Origin: Candidatus Hodarchaeota archaeon
GTDB taxonomy: Archaea; Asgardarchaeota; Heimdallarchaeia; Hodarchaeales; YT1-039
Length of the DNA: 13,235 nucleotides
Direction of reading: 5' to 3'
NCBI GenBank assembly: GCA_016840025.1
Contig: JAEOTF010000222.1
Span: forward strand, 1-13,235
The notes under the pieces are model-generated. The model saw only the letters and a program-made list of their open reading frames with translations, was not told where the DNA came from and did not search any database. This document shows positions 1-5,979 of this stretch, piece by piece. Made by a program: the position numbers and the translations under genes. Position 1 is the first letter of the stretch, and each line of letters begins with the position of its first letter.

Positions 1-70
1 GAATTAGAAGAAGAGGAAGAAGAGTTACAGGAAGCCGAGGACGAATTAGAAGAAGAGGAAGAAGAGTTAC
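1..70 (+). repeat. Direct repeat, 28-bp units at 42-bp period
   Basis: Bases 1-28 and 43-70 are identical (gaattagaagaagaggaag then aagagttac). They encode the duplicated acidic unit of the partial gene. The repeat may continue upstream of the window. The stretch is almost pure purine on this strand. Confidence 0.85.
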
Positions 71-684
71 GGGGATACAAAAAGTACAAGCGATTCAAAA
101 TACCTGGTCAGCATCCTCCCCTTCCTCCCCTTCCTCCAGATGCTCCCCATGCTCCTCCTCCAGTTGCCCCCCTTCCCCCTATGCCGCCACTTTCTCGTAG
201 GCATAGACAACCCAGAAGACATCAGAAAAACATCACATTTCGAGGAGTTGATTCCGTAGTTTATAATGAGTTTTCCTCGAAAATGAGGCAACTTAACCTT
301 AATCTTGGAGATGCCCTAACAAAACTCATGAAAGATGTCCTCAAAGATACAAGTGGTGAGTTTCCCTCCCTCTCAACAAAATCTCTTACCCTCATGAAGT
401 TACCGCGGGCACACATTGAACATCATGACCGATTGACCATTAGTAAAAAGGATCTAATCGAGGCTAATGCTCACTTCCGTTTCGAACACATTAAGGAATT
501 AACGTTTGATTCCTCCGTAGATCGTGATACCTTTATGACCTATGTTCGCTATATTGAGCATTGTAAAGTGGTTCGAATCCCCTCTATTCTCCCTAAATTA
601 TTGATTTACAGCAAAGTCAATCGTTGTGGAGATATTGAGATTTATGAACCAGAATTTGATCCCAAACCCTCGGATACCGAATGA
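1..684 (+). CDS. Unrecognised protein, 5'-partial: Glu-rich repeat, Pro-rich linker, RHH-like core
   Basis: The frame is open from base 1, so the gene starts upstream; the ATG at 181 is internal and need not be the start. Numbering from the window edge, residues 1-28 are two copies of a 14-residue acidic unit (ELEEEEEEL core), residues 37-64 are proline-rich, and residues 65-75 are basic (RRHRQPRRHQ). The globular part follows. Residues 78-116 (NITFRGVDS..., then two predicted helices around YNEFSSKMRQL and LGDALTKLMKDVL) have the strand-helix-helix pattern of a ribbon-helix-helix domain. Residues 144-215 form a second module ending PKLLIYSKVNRCGDIEIYE. Both modules recur in the next gene, so the two are tandem paralogs. 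The stop overlaps the next start (ATGA), implying one transcript. I do not recognise the family. DNA binding or dimerisation through the RHH-like part is inference, and the acidic and proline tracts look like a disordered spacer. Confidence 0.75.
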   Translation, partial: ELEEEEEELQEAEDELEEEEEELRGYKKYKRFKIPGQHPPLPPLPPDAPHAPPPVAPLPPMPPLSRRHRQPRRHQKNITFRGVDSVVYNEFSSKMRQLNLNLGDALTKLMKDVLKDTSGEFPSLSTKSLTLMKLPRAHIEHHDRLTISKKDLIEANAHFRFEHIKELTFDSSVDRDTFMTYVRYIEHCKVVRIPSILPKLLIYSKVNRCGDIEIYEPEFDPKPSDTE

Positions 685-1379
685 CAGGTGAGATTATGGA
701 TACCGAAATCTTGAATGTCGGACTGCTCCAAGATGCGATTTTACAGGAAATTGAAACATATCGGGACAAACTTCAATTGAATAATAAAGCCACAGCAAAC
801 CAGTTAAAACCTCTAATAAATTCTCTATTATCAGAACGGGAACTGATACTTGACGAACTGGACGAGATTAAGGATATATTTCTCGCTCCTGTTCCATTAA
901 TCTTTCGCAAAGATCATCAGACTAAACTTGTACTAAGTGAAGTCGATGAGGGCATTTATAATGATTTTGTTGCGTTATCTAATCGATTAGCTTTGCCAGT
1001 TGGGATGATTCTCTCGTCCTTGATGAAAACACTGATAGAAGGTGAGAAAAACAGTATTAACGAGGTCCCGCACCGATCATTAAAGCAGTTGCTTCGAAGA
1101 CAAGCAAAAGTTTCAATTTCTCATCATCATTATCTCGAAGTGAGTCAAAATGATTTAATGCAATTAGATGAGAAGATTTCTTTTAGCCATATTAATTATC
1201 TTAAATTTTCCTGCGATATTGACGTTGGTACCTTTATGAAGAAAGTCAAAACCATTTCACATTGTCAATATGTCAATGTTCCGGAAAATTTTCCGAAGTT
1301 ACTGGTCTACGCCAAGCTTTACGGTTGTGTAGCCGTTAAATTTGCCTTTTCTTCCATTACATCTTCCGAATTCCCGTGA
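681..1379 (+). CDS. Unrecognised protein, coiled-coil plus RHH-like core; paralog of upstream gene
   Basis: 232 residues from the ATG at 681, which overlaps the upstream TGA as ATGA. A second in-frame ATG at 696 lies just after GGTGAG (687-692) but only three bases from it, so either start is possible. Residues 8-68 are helical and charged (DAILQEIETYRDKLQL, ERELILDELDEIKD), consistent with a coiled coil in place of the acidic and proline tracts of the neighbour. Residues 80-121 (TKLVLSEVDEGIYNDF, then LPVGMILSSLMKTLIEG) match the strand-helix-helix block of the neighbour. Residues 150-222 match its second module (LEVSQNDL, FSHINYLKF, GTFMKKVKTISHC, PKLLVYAKLYGCVAVKF). Two such paralogs fused only to different N-termini suggest a heteromeric pair. 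The family is not recognised. A DNA-binding regulator or a structural partner are both open. No membrane segment or signal peptide is visible. Confidence 0.8.
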   Translation: MTGEIMDTEILNVGLLQDAILQEIETYRDKLQLNNKATANQLKPLINSLLSERELILDELDEIKDIFLAPVPLIFRKDHQTKLVLSEVDEGIYNDFVALSNRLALPVGMILSSLMKTLIEGEKNSINEVPHRSLKQLLRRQAKVSISHHHYLEVSQNDLMQLDEKISFSHINYLKFSCDIDVGTFMKKVKTISHCQYVNVPENFPKLLVYAKLYGCVAVKFAFSSITSSEFP

Positions 1380-1425
1380 AAGTTTTTTCCAAGGTGCTTT
1401 CGTTAGACTTATTTTCCTGAGGGAA

Positions 1426-1445
1426 TTTTTTCCTTTTTTTTCTTT
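1426..1445 (+). terminator. T-tract terminator after the paralog pair
   Basis: A run of T with only two interrupting C bases (positions 1426-1445) begins 47 bases after the stop at 1379. No stable hairpin precedes it. This is the usual form of archaeal intrinsic termination. The rest of the 1380-1569 gap is AT-rich leader for the next gene and shows no ORF. Confidence 0.5.
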
Positions 1446-1569
1446 GCCCGTTATTTTAATATGGACTTTTTCTGTGATTCCAAAATAAGATTTAATTTAC
1501 TATTACTCGCTTCTATATTAATAGAGGTAACAAAAGGTATTAATTTATTTCAATGAGGGTAAAAATTCT

Positions 1570-2220
1570 ATGCGTTTCATTATTGGACAATGGATTGTGA
1601 TTGGGCTTCTAATAGGTGTTGTTGCAACTGTATGGGAGCTTGTTGTTACTTCCCTAGACCTGGTTTTTCCTCTTAAAATATGGATAACCGCTATGTTTTC
1701 CTGGGTTGCCGCTCAGATTCTTCTTCTGATAGTGTATTGGGTTTGTATGCTGTTGATGACACAAAAAGAGGGAAAAATAGGCGGGTACAATCTTGCGGTA
1801 TGGGGAATTGCTGTTACTGCTTATGATATTGCTTTACAGCTCACAACGAAACTTTTCTTGCATCGTGCACCGCCTATTCCTCTACTTAAGTTATACGGGT
1901 TTAAATGCGGTAAAAACTTTTCTGCAGCTATTGGTGCGGAAATTGTTGATCCTAACCTCGTTGAATTCGGTGATAATTGTCGCATCGGTGGCTTTTCTAT
2001 AACCTGCGCTCATTCTCTCGAAGGAAGATATATCCATCGTAGTAGAATAAAATTCGGCAATAATGTGGAAGTAGGCGCTAGAAGTGTGGTAGGACCCGGT
2101 TGCACAGGTGAAAATGTTGTTATAGGCGCGATGTCTTTTGTACCTAAAGATATCCATCTTTACCCTGGTATTTACGTTGGTGTTCCTGCCCGAAAATTGG
2201 ATCTGAGTGAAAATAAGTAA
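1570..2220 (+). CDS. Membrane-anchored hexapeptide-repeat acyltransferase
   Basis: 216 residues. The start is supported by GAGGGT at 1555-1560, nine bases before the ATG. Residues 4-27 and 37-63 are strongly hydrophobic and predicted to cross the membrane; 73-93 is a weaker third segment. From about 104 the chain takes the form of a left-handed parallel beta-helix: VEFGDNCRIGG, IKFGNNVEVGARSVVGPGC, ENVVIGAMSFVPKD, and a closing YPGIYVGVPARKL, the usual last coil of hexapeptide transferases. His148 (TCAHSLEG) is a candidate catalytic base. Families with this fold transfer acetyl or other acyl groups to sugars, lipids or amino compounds; the membrane anchor suggests a lipid-linked or envelope substrate, but the sequence does not name it. 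It has its own leader and no clear operon partner. A 34-codon in-frame extension follows its stop (separate entry). Confidence 0.85.
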   Translation: MRFIIGQWIVIGLLIGVVATVWELVVTSLDLVFPLKIWITAMFSWVAAQILLLIVYWVCMLLMTQKEGKIGGYNLAVWGIAVTAYDIALQLTTKLFLHRAPPIPLLKLYGFKCGKNFSAAIGAEIVDPNLVEFGDNCRIGGFSITCAHSLEGRYIHRSRIKFGNNVEVGARSVVGPGCTGENVVIGAMSFVPKDIHLYPGIYVGVPARKLDLSENK

Positions 2221-2325
2221 ATAGATGTATTTCTTCCCGAAGATTTTTTTGATTGTGGAAAAAACGCGATTATTCATGGTAGGAAATTACGTGATCTACT
2301 TGAACAAGAAAAACAATTGGAATAG
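2221..2325 (+). pseudogene. In-frame coding-like tail after the acyltransferase stop
   Basis: Directly after the TAA at 2218 the same frame stays open for 34 codons to a TAG at 2323. The translation (…FLPEDFF, NAIIHGRKLRDLLEQEK, QLE) reads like the end of a soluble helical protein, not like a hexapeptide coil. It has no start codon or ribosome binding site of its own. It may be the relic of another gene, or chance. I could not assign a family. Confidence 0.25.
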
Positions 2326-2351
2326 CAGACTGGATATAGGAGAGGTTCAAT

Positions 2352-3133
2352 ATGTCAAAACAAGATTTGATTTTGCATAGTGTGAATTATTTTGACTCTT
2401 TATCGGGCAAAATGGTGAATGAGCAAACGATTCGGATTACTGACAATATGATTAGCTGGATTGGAGACGCATCCAGTTATGAACAAGTTACAGATGATCA
2501 GGTTATAGATCTAACAGGGGCTTTTGTACTTCCAGGACTGATTGATTGTCATATTCATTTGGGGTATAATGCCATAATGGAGTATGAACGGGCATATTTA
2601 CGTACAAAAACCCCAACATATGGTTATTTAGCGTTAAAAAATGCCCAAAGACATTTAATTGCAGGCTTACAACATTACGGGACTGTGGTGGTGAACTATG
2701 GGGGGCATCTCTCCGACGAATGTTCGAGAAAAACGTTTTCTATGGTCCCCGTCTGTTGGCGGCTCAAAAACCTGTGGGTCAATATGGTAATCAAGAAGAA
2801 ATCGGTCCTGATGAATTAATCCACTCTAATCTCTGGGAACATACTATGAGTGGTAAAGATGGAATAATTCACGCTGTGCGAGAGCGAGTCCGATCTGGAT
2901 CTGATTTTATCAAAACTGCTACAACAGGAGGAGTGTTGCATGGCATAGGATCGAAGTTAAAGCGTTCGTTTTTCACGGATGAGGAATTAGAGATAATGGT
3001 ACATGAAGCTCATCGGTTAGGGCTGCATGTCGCTTCCCATGCGCATACGGATGAAGGAATCTTTACTGCAGTCAAAGCGGGAATAGATACGATTGAACAT
3101 GGTAGTCTGATCTCTGAAGATAGTATGAACTAG
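2352..3133 (+). pseudogene. Amidohydrolase (imidazolonepropionase/prolidase-like), frameshifted and 3'-truncated
   Basis: The start at 2352 follows a good site, AGGAGAGGT at 2338-2346. The first frame (2352-2705) carries the N-terminal beta-sandwich and the metal motif VLPGLIDCHIHLG (His67, His69), then LKNAQRHLIAGLQHYGTVVVNYGG. At a run of six G (2700-2705) homology moves to the -1 frame: ASLRRMFEKN, YGPRLLAAQKPVGQYGN, SDFIKTATTGG with the candidate metal-bridging Lys, LGLHVASHAHTDEG and DTIEHGSLI with the later His ligands. One extra G would restore a single frame of about 260 codons. That frame still stops at a TAG at 3131, well short of the roughly 400 residues usual for this family, and the final metal-ligand Asp region (GTD type) is absent. 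So even a repaired frame should not give a normal enzyme. Family members hydrolyse cyclic amides or dipeptides; the original substrate is unknown. Confidence 0.8.
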
Positions 3134-3267
3134 AAAATATTTATCAAAAAAGAAAAATCTAGTTATTAGATAACTCAAAACCCCTTCTCTTCGACTTTTG
3201 TTTCTTGAATTCTAAACCATTAAAAATAATTATTGTAGAAACTTCAAAGTAAACTTCCTTACGAGAT

Positions 3268-3278
3268 AAAGAAAAAAA
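3268..3278 (-). terminator. T-tract terminator for the LAGLIDADG gene
   Basis: On the minus strand a T-rich run (11 bases, 10 of them T) lies about 27 bases after the stop of the LAGLIDADG gene. No hairpin is evident. The remainder of 3134-3304 is AT-rich and shows no gene. Confidence 0.4.
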
Positions 3279-3304
3279 CGGAAGAGGGGAGACAGGGAAG
3301 ACTT

Positions 3305-4645
3305 TCAGGGGAATTTATAGCTATATGTGGGAAACACTCTCCAGTATGGTCTGATATAAGCGAAAAACTTTTTAATGGCTCTTCGCTTCAGACGGATGTA
3401 GTAGTAGCGATCTCTAGATCCTTCCGTTGTTCCTTTTTGAGAAAGAACCTTAATATCGTCGCTGTTCGGAGAAATATTGAGCACTTCTCTTAGAAAATCC
3501 GCTAATCGTTCATTCTCAGCTTCATTGAAATTCAATGAACACAGATGGATTTGGTTTGACTTAGGTATGTAATAACCGTCTTCAATATGCCAAACATACA
3601 ACATATAAGGAGTGAAATCACTGACTGTCAACCACTTGGGCAGAATTTTGATATGCTTCACACGGGGATTTCTCTGTTTCTCTTCTTCTGTTGGAAATCT
3701 ATACCAGTCCCAAAACCATTCCATTAGTTCAATGGAACCCATAGTCCTGAAACGCGTCTGATACGAGGGAGTTCCATCCTGAAGAAGTGTTTTATTTGTC
3801 TTGTATTTGACAATAAACCCAAGTCCTGTGTTCTTGACCTTATTTGCTAGAGATTCAACGTAAGCACTATGTATCTCTTTCTGACCTAAACTAAAAAAGG
3901 CAGTATTCCCGTAACGAAGAAAAATATCTCCGTCATGAGTCATATTAGACGAAATACTACCATATCCGAGCATAGAAGCGATCAACTGTTCTTTAAACAC
4001 CCTGTCTATTGGATAACTGTATTCTTCCAACGCCTTTTTCTTGGCGAGGAGAATTTTTGCTTCCGATTTGTCTCTGTAACAGTAAGGCAACAATTCCTTG
4101 ACCTTACGATTAAGAACAACTCCACCACACTTCGCAATTGGCGCAATTTCCTCTGGAGTCAATTCGAGGAAACAATAGAAGGTGATGAGGAAGAGTCTGT
4201 TGTTGTAGAACGGGGGATAGTCACTGTGGTTAATGTGTGCCTCAACTTTCTTAGGTAGACCAAAATCATTGACATAGTCCTGAATTGTCCTCTCGGAACA
4301 ACCTGCGATCTTAGCGATCTTCTCGTTTTCCAATCTAAGAAAACAATGAAAGACAATCAGAAAAAGCCGGTTGGCATAAAATCTAGAGCGGTTTTTCCAT
4401 CTACCAGGATATCCAAGCGTCTTTCGATCACTGTTTGCTTGTGTTAACGACTTCAACGGGATCTCCAGATTTTTGAGAGCTCTTTTAACTGTTGCTGCAC
4501 TACACCCTAGTTGTTTTCCAATGAGCTTCGGACTACGCTTTTTTTGCCAGTACTCATGTTGGAGGAACTCTTTGTCACCAAGTAAGGGATTCCCAAGTCT
4601 TTCCCCTATTGACGTGTCTTTATTCTTCTTATGTTTTAACATCAT
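3305..4645 (-). CDS. LAGLIDADG_2-fold protein with three N-terminal HTH-like units
   Basis: 446 residues from the ATG at 4645, chosen because GGGAG (4657-4653) lies seven bases upstream; the frame is open to an ATG at 4849 that lacks any ribosome site. Residues 29-63 (KLIGKQLGCSAATVKRAL), 93-132 (KIAKIAGCSERTIQDYV) and 150-190 (EEIAPIAKCG) look like three helix-turn-helix units; the last two share a NRLFLI-x-F-x-CFL-x-L block and so arose by duplication. From about 220 the protein follows the LAGLIDADG_2 homing-endonuclease fold: LIASMLGYGSI (first motif), RFRTMGSIELM, LPKWL, then YMLYVWHIEDGYY (second motif) and a closing YYYIRLKRRAIKKFFAYIRPY. In the first motif the conserved acidic residue is Tyr228 (LGYG instead of LGDG); the second keeps Asp356. 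Loss of one catalytic acid suggests weak or no DNA cleavage. It stands alone, neither inside an intein nor an obvious intron, and could be a site-specific DNA-binding regulator. Confidence 0.75.
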   Translation of the reverse strand: MMLKHKKNKDTSIGERLGNPLLGDKEFLQHEYWQKKRSPKLIGKQLGCSAATVKRALKNLEIPLKSLTQANSDRKTLGYPGRWKNRSRFYANRLFLIVFHCFLRLENEKIAKIAGCSERTIQDYVNDFGLPKKVEAHINHSDYPPFYNNRLFLITFYCFLELTPEEIAPIAKCGGVVLNRKVKELLPYCYRDKSEAKILLAKKKALEEYSYPIDRVFKEQLIASMLGYGSISSNMTHDGDIFLRYGNTAFFSLGQKEIHSAYVESLANKVKNTGLGFIVKYKTNKTLLQDGTPSYQTRFRTMGSIELMEWFWDWYRFPTEEEKQRNPRVKHIKILPKWLTVSDFTPYMLYVWHIEDGYYIPKSNQIHLCSLNFNEAENERLADFLREVLNISPNSDDIKVLSQKGTTEGSRDRYYYIRLKRRAIKKFFAYIRPYWRVFPTYSYKFP

Positions 4646-4872
4646 TTCTCTTCTCCCTATTATCGTATCTTTATTATGCTCTAGTCTCTTTGACGAATCA
4701 AAAAAAGCATTCATCGACTTAAAGCATATCATATTTATACTTCCGTGTCTTTTAGTAAATTCTCTATTTCTCTTTCCGCAATTCTCTTTATAAAGATACA
4801 AAGAATAATTCAACGGCAATTTCCTTAGAAGATGTCTTAAATATTTCATTAGTAATTAAAAACGGAGTAATC

Positions 4873-4908
4873 ATGGCGCGAAAAGGAAGATTAGAACAGA
4901 ATTTTTAA
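4873..4908 (+). other. Eleven-codon ORF with ribosome site; possible leader or gene relic
   Basis: ATG at 4873 follows GGAG (4864-4867) at five bases, then reads MARKGRLEQNF and stops. It may be the abandoned first codons of a deleted gene, or chance. It lies in the divergent gap between the LAGLIDADG gene and the DUF6265 gene. Confidence 0.2.
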
Positions 4909-4965
4909 CATATTATTTCGGCATACTTCATAAATTCTTTTTTTCATCTAATCTACTCTCCTTGT

Positions 4966-4982
4966 ATCCTTTATAAAAGGAT
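4966..4982 (+). promoter_or_regulatory. TATA-like box inside a 7-bp inverted repeat
   Basis: Arms atccttt (4966-4972) and aaaggat (4976-4982) are perfect inverted repeats around ata; the whole contains TTTATAAAA, a plausible archaeal TATA box. It lies 66 bases before the DUF6265 start. An operator overlapping the TATA box would repress by blocking TBP; this is inference. Confidence 0.4.
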
Positions 4983-5048
4983 GAACAAGTAACTAGCTTA
5001 TCCCAACTATAAGGTAAGAATCCCCCTTGATAGAAGGAGCGGTAAAAA

Positions 5049-5468
5049 ATGAGCAAGTTTCAGTCAATTGGTAAATTATTGCAGGGTAATTGGCAAGGTA
5101 AAATTGGCGATGATATTGTAGACGAATATTGGAGTATTCCCTTAGCCGACACGATTATGGGGATGTTTCGCTGGATTAAAGACGGCAAAGTTAGTTTTTA
5201 TGAGATGGTGGTCATTGATAATGTTGACGGCATAATTAAATTGAAGATTAAACATTTTAATTCCGATTTAACAGGCTGGGAAGAAAAATCAGACTTTGTC
5301 TATTATGTTTTGCTTGATATGACTGACTCCGAGATAATTTTTGGATCAGATGACCCTAACGAAAAGGGACGTATAATTTATAAAAGACCAAGCGAAACAA
5401 AGCTTATTGCAGTCTTAGAAATGTCAAAAAGCGGTCAAACCTTGGAATTTGAGTTTAATAAAATTTAG
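5049..5468 (+). CDS. DUF6265 family lipocalin-like protein
   Basis: 139 residues. GAAGGAG at 5034-5040 is followed eight bases later by the ATG. The protein shows the sequence track of the DUF6265 family: LLQGNWQGK near the N-terminus, VDEYWSIPLADTIMGMFRW, VSFYEMVVI, and LKIKHFNSDLTGWEEK, followed by short beta strands to the end. The family is a small all-beta, lipocalin-like fold of unknown ligand, common in bacteria, where members often have a signal peptide. This copy has none and should be cytoplasmic. It has its own promoter-like region with an inverted repeat. The 64-base gap to the next gene has a pyrimidine-rich stretch and makes co-transcription with the Fe-S genes uncertain. Because the family is mostly bacterial, lateral acquisition is possible but not shown. 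Confidence 0.8.
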   Translation: MSKFQSIGKLLQGNWQGKIGDDIVDEYWSIPLADTIMGMFRWIKDGKVSFYEMVVIDNVDGIIKLKIKHFNSDLTGWEEKSDFVYYVLLDMTDSEIIFGSDDPNEKGRIIYKRPSETKLIAVLEMSKSGQTLEFEFNKI

Positions 5469-5532
5469 GTGTGGTTATTTTGCTTCACTTTCCATAGTCT
5501 TCTAACAGTATTAGTAGCTTTGGGGCAATAAA

Positions 5533-5970
5533 TTGGCAAAACGTTTAAGAGTTGAGTATCTAGATAGATGTGTAGGATGCTATCAATGTGTTTTAGCATG
5601 TGCACGAGTTAATGAAAAGGTTCTTTCAGTTGATAGAACTTCCATTAAGGTAAAAACCGTTGGGGGATATGGAAAAAGTGGGTTTGCAGTTGTTGTATGT
5701 AGAGGTTGTCTTCAACCACCTTGTGTACCAGTATGCCCGATAGAAGGTGCAATTCGAAAAAGGGCAAATGGAGGAGGAGTTTTAGTCAATAGGTCAATAT
5801 GTAATGCAAATAAATGTAATCATGAATGTATAAAGGCTTGTCCTATTCCTGGTGCCATTCATATTGACGAGGCGCTTAAAAATGCCATAATATGTCGACA
5901 ATGTAGCTTGTGTACCACGTTTTGTCCAACTGGGGTATTAGTAATGGAGGAACCTACTACACAATTTTAG
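5533..5970 (+). CDS. Polyferredoxin with four [4Fe-4S] motifs, partner of aldehyde oxidoreductase
   Basis: 145 residues from TTG at 5533; a TAG at 5515 in the same frame leaves no other upstream start, and a weak GGGG lies about seven bases before. Sixteen cysteines make four cluster motifs: C13-x2-C16-x2-C19-x3-C23, C56-x2-C59-x4-C64-x3-C68, C90-x4-C95-x3-C99-x3-C103 and C121-x2-C124-x2-C127-x3-C131. The layout is that of electron-transfer subunits such as WorS of Pyrococcus WOR5 or AorA of Aromatoleum, which carry electrons from the tungsten subunit. The stop lies nine bases before the downstream oxidoreductase start, so the two are surely co-transcribed. Predicted role: a cytoplasmic wire from the catalytic subunit to ferredoxin or another acceptor. 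No FAD subunit (AorC type) follows. Confidence 0.9.
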   Translation: MAKRLRVEYLDRCVGCYQCVLACARVNEKVLSVDRTSIKVKTVGGYGKSGFAVVVCRGCLQPPCVPVCPIEGAIRKRANGGGVLVNRSICNANKCNHECIKACPIPGAIHIDEALKNAIICRQCSLCTTFCPTGVLVMEEPTTQF

Positions 5971-5979
5971 GAGAAACTA

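Noticed and set aside
3161..3175. Inverted repeat agttat-tag-ataact near the amidohydrolase end
   Set aside because: Only six bases per arm in AT-rich DNA and no matching copy at the other side of the LAGLIDADG gene; not good evidence for a transposon end.
4646..4849. N-terminal extension of the LAGLIDADG protein to the ATG at 4849
   Set aside because: No ribosome site there, while the ATG at 4645 has GGGAG at ideal spacing; the extra 68 residues show no domain.
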